This document shows, one piece after another, positions 53,796-61,929 of a DNA stretch of 64,000 nt (positions are counted from its first letter, which is position 1; every line of letters starts with the position of its first letter). A program made the translations under genes and the position numbers. This DNA is from an uncultured Megasphaera sp. Its GTDB lineage: Bacteria; Bacillota; Negativicutes; Veillonellales; Megasphaeraceae. The stretch spans positions 1-64,000 of the forward strand of contig UQHB01000009.1 of assembly GCA_900540735.1 (NCBI GenBank), read 5' to 3'. Under the pieces are notes generated by a model that searched no databases, was not told the origin of the DNA, and saw nothing but the letters and a program-made list of their open reading frames with translations.

Positions 53796-55112
53796 CTATT
53801 TTACTAAAGAATCTAAAATTTCTTTCGCCTTTGCTGGCGAATTGTTTTTGATAATTTCACTGACTTTATCGTAGCCGAGCTGTTGTATATAAGCCGTACC
53901 AAAGGCCGCCGAATGAGCTAAGAGTTCAGCGCAACGGTCTTCATCGACTTGCAGGAGAGCAATGCATTTTGTACGGAAAATATCCGTGCTTGCCGTCAAG
54001 AATTGTATGCTTTCGAGAAGCGAATCCGCAATGAGCGGAAAGAAGGCATTGAGTTCAAAATCACCGTGACTGGCTGCCATCGTCATGGCACTGTCGTTAG
54101 CCATGACTTTCATAGCACACTGCATGGTCATTTCCGGGATGACCGGATTGATTTTGCCCGGCATAATCGTACTCCCTTGCTGGAGCGGCGCAAGCTTGAT
54201 TTCACCAAATCCGCCATGAGGGCCAGAATTCATGAGGCGCAAATCATTGGCAATTTTCATGAGATTCACAGCCAGTGCCTTAAGCAGGCCCGACACTTCG
54301 ACGAAAACATCATTATTCTGAGTCACATCCATAGGGTACTCCGCCGCAGCTAGGCCCATGTCAGTCAGTCGGCGCAGTTCTTCAATGACGCGGAACCGAT
54401 ATTGCCGCGACGCCGTATTGCTCACGCCTACAGCCGTACCGCCGAGATTGACTTGACGGAGCCGTTCTTCGATTTTGTAGAGCCGCCACCGGTCGCGGGC
54501 AATAGCCTGGGCATAGGCACCGAACTCATTACCCATCGTAATGGGCACAGCATCCATCAATTCTGTGCGCCCTAATTTGGGAATCCGTTCGTAGGCGTTT
54601 TCCTTTTCTTGGAGTGCCGTCTGCAAGGCAGCACAGTTATCACTAAGCACGCGCAGAGCTTGAATAGCAGCAATCCGCAAGGCCGTCGGATAAACATCGT
54701 TCGTCGACTGGCCACGATTGACATCATCTAAGGGATGGATAATGTCATAGCGGCCGTACGCATAGCCTAATTTTTGCAAAGCTAAATTGGCGAGAACTTC
54801 GTTGACGTTCATATTCGTCGATGTACCGGCACCGCCTTGGAGGGCTTCTATGACGAAGGCCTCATCGTGATTGCCTGCAAGAACATCGTCACAAGCCGAA
54901 ACGATGGCTTCATAGATACCTTTTTCGCGCACGCCTAACGCCGCATAGGTCAAGGCTGCAGCCTTTTTTACGGTCACTATGGCATAGATTAAGTGGAGAT
55001 TGGTTTTTCTATGATGGAGCGGAAAATTAGCTGCAGCGCGCGCCGTATTAATGCCGTATGCCGTACTGTCATCGAGCTGGACTTCACCGAGAATATCTGT
55101 TTCTGTACGCAT
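53796..55112 (-). CDS. Aspartase/fumarase superfamily lyase adjoining hydF
   Basis: A 438-aa aspartate ammonia-lyase paralogue. RTETDILGEVQLDDSTAYG at the start, GRTELMDAVPITMGNE and the signature GSTIMPGKINPVIPE show an intact active-site frame. It is about 40 residues shorter than the stand-alone aspA in this window. Its ATG directly abuts the stop of hydF with no gap, so it is translationally coupled. Aspartase genes are known beside hyd maturation genes in some Firmicutes (from memory). A local ammonia supply for the azadithiolate bridge of the H-cluster is a reasonable inference, not proven. Confidence 0.88.
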   Translation of the reverse strand: MRTETDILGEVQLDDSTAYGINTARAAANFPLHHRKTNLHLIYAIVTVKKAAALTYAALGVREKGIYEAIVSACDDVLAGNHDEAFVIEALQGGAGTSTNMNVNEVLANLALQKLGYAYGRYDIIHPLDDVNRGQSTNDVYPTALRIAAIQALRVLSDNCAALQTALQEKENAYERIPKLGRTELMDAVPITMGNEFGAYAQAIARDRWRLYKIEERLRQVNLGGTAVGVSNTASRQYRFRVIEELRRLTDMGLAAAEYPMDVTQNNDVFVEVSGLLKALAVNLMKIANDLRLMNSGPHGGFGEIKLAPLQQGSTIMPGKINPVIPEMTMQCAMKVMANDSAMTMAASHGDFELNAFFPLIADSLLESIQFLTASTDIFRTKCIALLQVDEDRCAELLAHSAAFGTAYIQQLGYDKVSEIIKNNSPAKAKEILDSLVK

Positions 55113-56327
55113 TTACATCACGTCCTTTGGCAGCGCATCGACGAGATACGGGAAAATTTCAATACTGCGCCGCAAAATCCCCTGCATGTATGCAATAGTA
55201 ATGCCGTAATTCGTAATGGGAATGCCTTGGTCAGCAGCACATTTCATGCGATACCGCACTTCTCGTTCGTTGAGCATACAGCCGCCGCAATGGATGATGA
55301 GCGAATAGGGCGATAAATCATCAGGAAATTCACGGCCACTACAGGATTCAATCGTAATATCTTTGCCTGTATAATTACGAAGCCATCGCGGGATTTTGAC
55401 CGTGCCAATATCGTCACACTGGCGGTGGTGCGTACACCCTTCAGCAATGAGAACTTTGTCCCCATCTTGGAGCGTTTCCACAGCAGTGACACCGCGGACA
55501 GCTGCATCCAACAGTCCTTTATGACGGGCCATGAGGATAGAAAAGGACGTAAGGGGAATATCGTGCGGTGTATCTGCCGAGACTTTCGCAAAGACCTGAC
55601 TGTCTGTAATGACCATGGCCGGTTTCTTGCCAAGCGTTGCTAAGGTGTTGCGCAGCTCGTATTCTTTGACGACAATCGCCGTCGCATCTGCTTCGAGAAT
55701 GTCGCGAATAGTCTGTTGCTGCGGTAAAATGAGTCGGCCTTTTGGCGCAGCCTTATCAATCGGTACGACGAGGATGACAAAATCAGACGGATTGAGCAAG
55801 TCACCGACAATAGTAAATTTATCGTCCGTATGCGGCACGAGGATGCTAAGCTTTTGCTTCAATGCGTTTATGCCGTCACCACGAAGGGCACTGACATAGA
55901 GAGTATTCCCTGTAGAGGTCGGCACTGCCTCTAGTTGGTCGCTTTTATTATAAACCACGACATGGGGAATTTTTTTCGCTTCCATGAGGTGCAACATGTC
56001 TTTATCTGCATCAGTCAATCCCAACGTCGCATCGACGACGAGGACGGCCATATCCGTTTTATTTAAGACTTGCTTCGTCTTTTGCACGCGTAACGCGCCG
56101 AGAGAGCCTGTATCGTCAAAGCCCGGCGTATCAATAATCATGACCGGCCCTAAAGGCAAGAGTTCCATCGCTTTATAGACCGGGTCCGTCGTCGTCCCTT
56201 TCGTATTGGAGACAATGGCCAGATTCTGCCCGGTCACAGCATTGACGACGCTCGATTTTCCAGCATTACGACAGCCAAAAAAGCCAATGTGAACCCGTTC
56301 GCCTGACGGCGTATCATTCATGCCCAT
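55113..56327 (-). CDS. hydF: [FeFe]-hydrogenase H-cluster maturation GTPase HydF
   Basis: A 404-aa scaffold that carries the 2Fe subcluster precursor to apo-HydA. Residues 3-30 give MNDTPSGERVHIGFFGCRN with the P-loop NAGKSS; DTPGF and NKSD are the other G motifs. The C-terminal cluster domain has CTHHRQCDDIGTVKIP and HCGGCMLNE, which supply the cysteine/histidine ligands. The start is taken as ATG 56327 with GAGGAG nine bases upstream; ATG 56321 is an equally conserved alternative. It overlaps the end of the NifK-like gene by 14 bases. HydE and HydG are not in the window. Confidence 0.92.
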   Translation of the reverse strand: MGMNDTPSGERVHIGFFGCRNAGKSSVVNAVTGQNLAIVSNTKGTTTDPVYKAMELLPLGPVMIIDTPGFDDTGSLGALRVQKTKQVLNKTDMAVLVVDATLGLTDADKDMLHLMEAKKIPHVVVYNKSDQLEAVPTSTGNTLYVSALRGDGINALKQKLSILVPHTDDKFTIVGDLLNPSDFVILVVPIDKAAPKGRLILPQQQTIRDILEADATAIVVKEYELRNTLATLGKKPAMVITDSQVFAKVSADTPHDIPLTSFSILMARHKGLLDAAVRGVTAVETLQDGDKVLIAEGCTHHRQCDDIGTVKIPRWLRNYTGKDITIESCSGREFPDDLSPYSLIIHCGGCMLNEREVRYRMKCAADQGIPITNYGITIAYMQGILRRSIEIFPYLVDALPKDVM

Positions 56328-57564
56328 GGCTTTCATCTCCTCGTACACGTGCCGCAAAGGCATCGAAATTATCAATTAAGTTAGGAATCTCTTTTTCATA
56401 GAGCCGACCAGAAAAGCCTTCGTGCCCTAAGGGAATAAACCGAGCCGTGTCAGGACAAATGGGCTGGTACAACAGGTCGGCAATGATGATGGGACTATCT
56501 TGCACTGCTGCAGCAATGTCGCTTTCTGATTCGACAAGGCTATCCCATTCGGTGAGAATATCGTCCGTACTATGGAGCGGACAGAGGACGCGCACGCCGT
56601 AGCCGTATTCATGACTAAGTGCAGCCGCTAGAGATGTACTGTACACGCTTTCACCGATAATGGTAATATCCGTGCGGTCTGGGCCAATCCGTTTGGCGCA
56701 AGTGTAGCGGTTTTGCTTCATCGCCGCAGCCATGCGAATATCCATAGCAATGCCCCCTTGGAGCGAGCGTCCCATAGGCACACCGACGACATAAGGCGTA
56801 CCAAAGCGGCGTTCTAACTCTTGCGCCGCCACCAAACCTCCGTAGGAGACAACGAGATTAACATCAGCTGCACTAGCTCGTGCGATTTTAGCTAAATTCG
56901 TGCCCATAGCCCACGAGCCAATGACATCAAAGCCATAGCCTGTGAGAAAATCGTGAATAGACTGGTCACTGCCATTGATGGAAAAGTCAAGCGGCGTTAA
57001 TCCCAAGATATTAACAGAAATATCCGCTGTCGGCTGGGCTGCCAATTTCCCAACAGAACCGCACGACGCAAAGGTCGGCTGCCACGAACAGCACATGGTC
57101 TTCGGTGCTTTTTCGGGCACAAAGTGTTTGGCTAAAAGCTCCAGTGCCCACGACACACCTACATCGTAAGTCTCCATGCTATTTGTCGGTCCTGCGTAGG
57201 TCGGGATACCCGTTTCGTCTGCAATGATTTTAGCTAAGGCCGGGAAATCCGTCCCCATCATGAGCGGCACAGGCGTACATAAGAGGACGATGAACGCTGG
57301 CGAGGCATCTTTTGCGGCTGCCACAACGTCGGCAACGAGCTTGTCATCGTTACCCATAATGGCATCCATTTCCGTAAGGCCGGAAATGAAAATCAAACTA
57401 TCTGTATCGTACCACCGCGGTTCGTCGTGCGTCGTGTACGTCGAGTTGCATCCTGACGGGTCGTGGATGACAACCATACCGCCGAGCTCAAAGAGAGCCG
57501 AACAGACACCAAACGTGTCGGCTGAGTACGTCGAAATGACGCGGACTGCTTCTTTTAGAGACAT
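56314..57564 (-). CDS. Nitrogenase component 1-type oxidoreductase, NifK-like subunit
   Basis: A 416-aa member of the nitrogenase component 1 superfamily. FGVCSALFELGGMVVIHDPSGC gives C21 and C39, and VLLCTPVPLMMGTDF provides a third cysteine in the place of the component 1 'CxxExxGDD' block: together a plausible P-cluster-like ligand set. GSWAMGTNLAKIA and YVVGVPMGRSL follow. FeMo-cofactor insertion partners are absent nearby. ATG 57564 is preferred because GGGGGTG lies upstream; it overlaps the NifD-like stop by 10 bases. This belongs to an uncharacterised nitrogenase-like group, and the substrate is unknown. Confidence 0.85.
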   Translation of the reverse strand: MSLKEAVRVISTYSADTFGVCSALFELGGMVVIHDPSGCNSTYTTHDEPRWYDTDSLIFISGLTEMDAIMGNDDKLVADVVAAAKDASPAFIVLLCTPVPLMMGTDFPALAKIIADETGIPTYAGPTNSMETYDVGVSWALELLAKHFVPEKAPKTMCCSWQPTFASCGSVGKLAAQPTADISVNILGLTPLDFSINGSDQSIHDFLTGYGFDVIGSWAMGTNLAKIARASAADVNLVVSYGGLVAAQELERRFGTPYVVGVPMGRSLQGGIAMDIRMAAAMKQNRYTCAKRIGPDRTDITIIGESVYSTSLAAALSHEYGYGVRVLCPLHSTDDILTEWDSLVESESDIAAAVQDSPIIIADLLYQPICPDTARFIPLGHEGFSGRLYEKEIPNLIDNFDAFAARVRGDESHGHE

Positions 57565-58880
57565 GACGTGCACCCCCATCCTTTTTGTTGAATATAGTCG
57601 ACAGCATCTTTAGGATGTTCATACGCATCGACCATAAGGCCCAGTAAGTTTCTGAGTCCTGTAAAATCGCGCAGACTACCACCTTCAGCTATATTGACGA
57701 AGTATTTCGTGCCTGTAAAATAGGCTGCTTTCTGACCGATAGCAAGGACTGGCGTAGCCGTCTGCCGCGTTGCTTCCCGTAATTTCGCATGGCGCGTAGC
57801 GTATATCATAAGACTTGGACAGTGCGTCTGGAGCCAGGCGAAATTTTCTTTATCATCAGGCGTACACGTATCCGTATAGATGCGCGTCACAGCAAATCCA
57901 TGCTCTACGAGTGTTTTCGCCAAGCCAAAGAGCTGAAAGACAGCTGTATAATCGATGACGATCGGCGTATTACCAAGGATTTCTTTCGTCTTCTTAAAAG
58001 CCGTTTCACAGGCCTCAATAGTCTCACTATAATCAGGCAAGGATACACCTAGACAGTCAGCAACGTCTTGTAAATGGGCCGTCATTTCTGCGTAATCCCA
58101 CGTGACCGGCACGTAGAGCTGCTCTTGTCCCAGCCGTTCTGCCATATCGTCTAAGGGGACATGAGCCAGCGGTTCTTGGCCTATATTTAGAAAGCTTTGG
58201 GCCATCTTTTCATAGTCGTCGTAGGTCTGACATTCGGGCAATTGGCGCAGGGTAAAGCCATTATCTTCGATGAGGCTCCGTAATTCACAGTCTTTGACAG
58301 CTAAATTACTGCCTACGATATTAATAGATTTAGTATCAAGAGTCGTCTTTTTCAAAGGACGATACATTTGCCGCCGCGTCCGCATTTCAGCTGTTAAATT
58401 AGACTGTCTGCGAATGGGGTCCATCCAACAGGGCATGAATTGGACAGTCGGAAAAGTTTGCTGCAACGTATCATAAATGCCATCGAAATCACAGCCCATA
58501 AAATGATGGACACACGACGGATAGACGAAGGCCACTTTCGGCAGCTTCGGCAATCCTTGAAGAATATCCGTTATACTATTGATAATGGTCTCTTCCATCG
58601 TCCCGTCATAGAGGTGATGCTCTTCAATGATAATGGAAGAAAAGCGGCTCATGTCGCCCATTTCTGCAGCTGTCAAGACGACACCGCGCAGACAACCAAG
58701 AGCGCAAATGTAAAATTGATGCGATTCCGGCACAAGCATGGCTGAATGGACAATATTCCACGAGCCCCGCGCTGGCGGTGAATACTGAAGGCCGTCGTAA
58801 AAGAGAGCATCCGCATTGGCCCTAGCAATCGAGATAGCCGCACCGGTCAGGTCTTCTTTGCCATTTACTTTTCGCAGCAT
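57555..58880 (-). CDS. Nitrogenase component 1-type oxidoreductase, NifD-like subunit
   Basis: A 441-aa component 1 homologue, partner of the following gene. Cysteines at about 59 and 63 (FYICALGCLRG), 123 (YPSCVHHFMG) and 130 (GCDFDG) lie where cluster ligands of this superfamily fall. I see no equivalent of the NifD Cys/His pair that holds FeMo-co. A distinctive feature is the C-terminal tail GWGCTSCL, a CxxC pair four residues from the end. It starts 4 bases after the NifH-like stop and overlaps the NifK-like start, so the three are one translational unit. Confidence 0.83.
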   Translation of the reverse strand: MLRKVNGKEDLTGAAISIARANADALFYDGLQYSPPARGSWNIVHSAMLVPESHQFYICALGCLRGVVLTAAEMGDMSRFSSIIIEEHHLYDGTMEETIINSITDILQGLPKLPKVAFVYPSCVHHFMGCDFDGIYDTLQQTFPTVQFMPCWMDPIRRQSNLTAEMRTRRQMYRPLKKTTLDTKSINIVGSNLAVKDCELRSLIEDNGFTLRQLPECQTYDDYEKMAQSFLNIGQEPLAHVPLDDMAERLGQEQLYVPVTWDYAEMTAHLQDVADCLGVSLPDYSETIEACETAFKKTKEILGNTPIVIDYTAVFQLFGLAKTLVEHGFAVTRIYTDTCTPDDKENFAWLQTHCPSLMIYATRHAKLREATRQTATPVLAIGQKAAYFTGTKYFVNIAEGGSLRDFTGLRNLLGLMVDAYEHPKDAVDYIQQKGWGCTSCL

Positions 58881-58884
58881 GGTC

Positions 58885-59640
58885 TCACCCCTTTACATTC
58901 TCATAGACAGACTTGGCGAGCTGCCGATATTCAGTAGCCATAAAGCTATTGGGAAAGGCTTCGATGACGGTTTTCCGCAAGTTTTCCGCTTCTTGTACAG
59001 TTTCACTGCAGCTCAAGGAGCCAATAATAGACGTATGGAAATCGTTGGCTAATTCTTTGACTTTTGCTTCTTCGCGTGCTACGTTGCGGCGATTTAAAAT
59101 GAGGCCGCCGAGCCGAGCATAACCACGATTTTTAAAATGGTCTACAGCCATGGCAATGTTAGCTGCTGCATGAATGGCCATGTTTTCACCAGACGTAACG
59201 ACGAAGACCGCATCAGCGTAGCCGTGCCGCATGGGCATAGAAAAACCGCCGCAAACGACGTCGCCTAAGACATCATAAAAGACTACGTCCGGTTGATATA
59301 CGTCGTAGGCACCCTTCGTCTTGAGTACATCAAGAGCCGCCATAATGCCGCGACCGGCACAGCCTAAGCCCGGCGTTGGCCCACCAGCTTCGACACAGGC
59401 CACATTGCCATAGCCGAGGGTAACAAGTTCATCGAGAGAGAAATTTTCTTTCTTTTCGCGAATCAGGTCAAGAACTGTCGCTTTATGGCGGAAGCCGTGC
59501 AAGAGCGTCGTCGAGTCAGCCTTTGGGTCACAACCAATTTGCATGACCTTCAGGCCCATATCGGCAAGGGCTGCAGACATATTGGAAACTGTCGTAGATT
59601 TACCAATACCGCCTTTCCCATAAATTGCAATTTTAATCAT
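58885..59640 (-). CDS. NifH-like nitrogenase reductase (Fe protein homologue)
   Basis: A 251-aa P-loop ATPase. Residues 8-16 are GKGGIGKST. C37 lies in the CDPKADST motif. GLGCAGRGI holds C94 and R97, and DVLGDVVCGGF (switch II) holds C130. C94 and C130 correspond to the two ligands of the [4Fe-4S] cluster bridging the NifH dimer, so all residues for ATP-driven electron delivery are present. Its length is shorter than true NifH (about 275-290). It should deliver electrons to the adjacent NifD/NifK-like pair. It begins 15 bases after hypE. Confidence 0.93.
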   Translation of the reverse strand: MIKIAIYGKGGIGKSTTVSNMSAALADMGLKVMQIGCDPKADSTTLLHGFRHKATVLDLIREKKENFSLDELVTLGYGNVACVEAGGPTPGLGCAGRGIMAALDVLKTKGAYDVYQPDVVFYDVLGDVVCGGFSMPMRHGYADAVFVVTSGENMAIHAAANIAMAVDHFKNRGYARLGGLILNRRNVAREEAKVKELANDFHTSIIGSLSCSETVQEAENLRKTVIEAFPNSFMATEYRQLAKSVYENVKG

Positions 59641-59655
59641 GAAAAGCCCCCTTTT

Positions 59656-60660
59656 CTAGCAAATACGGGGCAGTAATTCTCCCCCTGGCGGTGGCAATAA
59701 CGTTTCTGCGCCAATTTCAGTCCGCACGATGACGCGGCCTGGCTGGGTATCCGTAATATGTCCAATAATGGCTGCGTCTTTGGAGTACGGGCCTTGATGG
59801 AGTACATCGAGCAAAGCCTGGGCTTTATCTTGCGGTGCAATGATGACGAGACGGCCTTCGCAGGCAAGGTATAGCGGTTCGAGGCCGAGCATGCCACAGA
59901 CCCCTTTGACGGACGGGTCCACAGGAATAGCCTGACTATCTAGGTGAATGCCAACGTTGCTTTCTTTCGCAATTTCGTAGAGTACTGTACCGACACCGCC
60001 GCGCGTCGCATCGCGGATGACGTGAATGTCTTTCGTCACATCGAGCATCGATTTGACTGTTCCCCACAAGGGCGCGCAGTCGCTCGTTACATTGGCATCA
60101 ATACCAAATTCATTGCGCGCTAAGAGAATCGTACAGCCATGACGGCCCACATCACCGCTAACGATGACTGCATCACCAGGCTTGGCTAAGGCACCGCCGG
60201 TCTGCACACCGTCGAGGATACGGCCCACACCAGTAGTCGTAATGAAAAGATGATCTACTTGGCCTTTCCCAGCAACTTTCGTATCGCCAGCAACGACGCG
60301 CACGCCCACTTCAGCAGCGGTCTTTTCCATAGCTGTAGCATATTTTTCGAGTTTTGCCAGTGGGAAGCCTTCTTCAATGACGAAAGCACAAGTTAAATAC
60401 AAGGGCTGTGCACCCATGCAAGCTAAGTCATTGACAGTGCCGCAAATGCTCAATTTACCAATATTGCCGCCTGGAAATTCTGGAGGCGACACGATAAAGC
60501 CGTCTGTAGACATAGCCAGTTTCCCTGAATCGACGGGCAAAACAGCTGCATCATCTGCCGTAAATAAGGGATTGGCAAAATGAGCTTTAAATACTTTATC
60601 AATTAGCTCAGCTGTCTGTTTACCGCCAGCACCGTGAGCCAGTGTTACAACATCATTCAT
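59656..60660 (-). CDS. hypE: Hydrogenase maturation protein HypE
   Basis: A 334-aa AIR-synthase-like enzyme that dehydrates the carbamoyl group on its own C-terminal cysteine to cyanide, the CN ligand of the Fe(CN)2CO unit. The final residues PRIC are the expected thiocarboxamide-bearing tail. GAGGKQTAELI, FTADDAAVL and DATRGGVGTVLYEIA are family blocks. The start at 60660 (MNDVVTLAHG) overlaps the end of hypD by 8 bases; 15 more residues upstream lie in hypD coding sequence. Confidence 0.95.
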   Translation of the reverse strand: MNDVVTLAHGAGGKQTAELIDKVFKAHFANPLFTADDAAVLPVDSGKLAMSTDGFIVSPPEFPGGNIGKLSICGTVNDLACMGAQPLYLTCAFVIEEGFPLAKLEKYATAMEKTAAEVGVRVVAGDTKVAGKGQVDHLFITTTGVGRILDGVQTGGALAKPGDAVIVSGDVGRHGCTILLARNEFGIDANVTSDCAPLWGTVKSMLDVTKDIHVIRDATRGGVGTVLYEIAKESNVGIHLDSQAIPVDPSVKGVCGMLGLEPLYLACEGRLVIIAPQDKAQALLDVLHQGPYSKDAAIIGHITDTQPGRVIVRTEIGAETLLPPPGGELLPRIC

Positions 60661-61699
60661 GATAACTTCCTCCGTACTGATAATATGCCGAACATGCCCC
60701 TTCATGCGAGACCATGCACGCCCCTACAGGATGTTCCGGTGTACAGCCCTTGGCAAAGACCGGGCAGTCTGACGGGAGACATTTCCCTTGGAGTACGTCG
60801 CCACAGCGGCACGCTGGGTTCGCATGGCCTTTGATCAGGGGGACCTTGTATTTTTTCCGCGCATCATACGCTGCGTATTCGTCTCGTAATTCCATCCCCG
60901 AATTAGGAATAATGCCAAGACCGCGCCATTCGGCATCACACGGCTCCATGACGGCTTGCATCATTTGTTGTGCTGGAATGCTCCCTTCGCGCGTGACCAC
61001 ACGGGGATAACAGTTTTTAAAGAACGGCTTCCCTTCTGGGAATTTCACCATAATGACCGCAAAGGCTGTGAGCAATTCTTTCGCTGTAAAACCTGCGACG
61101 ACACCGGATATACCTTCATCGACGAGAGCTTCTAAGTGCTTCGTCCCCATAATAGCATCGACGTGGCCTGGATATAAGAAGACATCGGCACTGCCTTTTA
61201 ATGCTTCATAGGCAAAAGGCATAGTTTTATTAGCCGTTAAAATGGAAAAATTCGTGAGATTATCTTGGGCTGCTTGCTGCACAGCAAGGCAGCTCGCAGG
61301 AGTCGTCGTTTCAAAGCCGACGGACAAGAAGACAACTTGTTCTTCTGGATGGGCTTTGGCGTAATCATAAGCATCGACAGGAGAATAGACGATTTGCACT
61401 TTCGCACCGTTACTGCGCGCACCGGCAAGACTCATTTTCGAGCCCGGCACGCGGACGAGGTCGCCAAAGGTACAAATCGTGACTTTTTCTTCTAACGCCA
61501 GCCACAAAGCTTCATCCATAAAGTCTACAGGCGTTACGCAGACCGGGCAGCCTGGACCGGAAATCAAATGGATTTGCTTTGGCAAAATCTGGCGGATACC
61601 GAGGCGGAAAATTTCGTGCGTGTGCGTTCCGCACACTTCCATAATACGAATGGGCGGCCCGTCATAGGACTGAATAATCTCAAGTGCTGTGCGACCCAT
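60653..61699 (-). CDS. hypD: Hydrogenase maturation protein HypD
   Basis: A 348-aa iron-sulfur protein that, with HypC, carries the Fe(CN)2CO unit. MEVCGTHTHEIFRLG, SGPGCPVCVTP and FLSVGFETTTP are signature motifs; the C-terminal block with NPACRCGDVLQGKCLPSDC and further cysteines binds the [4Fe-4S] cluster. Its ATG overlaps the hypC stop by one base (TAATG). Confidence 0.96.
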   Translation of the reverse strand: MGRTALEIIQSYDGPPIRIMEVCGTHTHEIFRLGIRQILPKQIHLISGPGCPVCVTPVDFMDEALWLALEEKVTICTFGDLVRVPGSKMSLAGARSNGAKVQIVYSPVDAYDYAKAHPEEQVVFLSVGFETTTPASCLAVQQAAQDNLTNFSILTANKTMPFAYEALKGSADVFLYPGHVDAIMGTKHLEALVDEGISGVVAGFTAKELLTAFAVIMVKFPEGKPFFKNCYPRVVTREGSIPAQQMMQAVMEPCDAEWRGLGIIPNSGMELRDEYAAYDARKKYKVPLIKGHANPACRCGDVLQGKCLPSDCPVFAKGCTPEHPVGACMVSHEGACSAYYQYGGSYHE

Positions 61700-61905
61700 T
61701 ATAAGTCCTCCAGAATTTCGTCGGTTTCGTCGCGGTCGTCGTTCGTAATCTTAGCAATGGCCATACCGGCGTGAACCATGACGTAATCACCTGGGTCGAG
61801 GGATTGAATTAATGCAGCCGATACTTCGCGTTTTGCGCCAGATGCATCGACTAAAGCCATATTATTTTTAATAGAAACAACTCGTGCTGGTAAACCTACA
61901 CACAT
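61699..61905 (-). CDS. hypC: Hydrogenase maturation chaperone HypC
   Basis: A 68-aa HypC/HupF-type chaperone. It starts MCVGLPARVV, with the invariant Cys2 that holds iron, and contains the usual GDYVMVHAGMAIAKI core. The start at 61905 follows AAAGGAGGAATC; seven in-frame residues before it overlap that site. Confidence 0.95.
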   Translation of the reverse strand: MCVGLPARVVSIKNNMALVDASGAKREVSAALIQSLDPGDYVMVHAGMAIAKITNDDRDETDEILEDL

Positions 61906-61929
61906 GATGATTCCTCCTTTATACAAATC

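Noticed and set aside
56314..59640. Genuine nitrogen-fixation nifHDK operon
   Set aside because: The D/K-like subunits are short, show no FeMo-cofactor ligand pair, and no nifB, nifE or nifN is near; the neighbours are hydrogenase maturation genes.
59656..60660. Selenophosphate synthetase (SelD), suggested by the AIR-synthase fold and the Sec-containing FDH
   Set aside because: The C-terminal PRIC cysteine and the position between hypD and the nif-like genes identify HypE.
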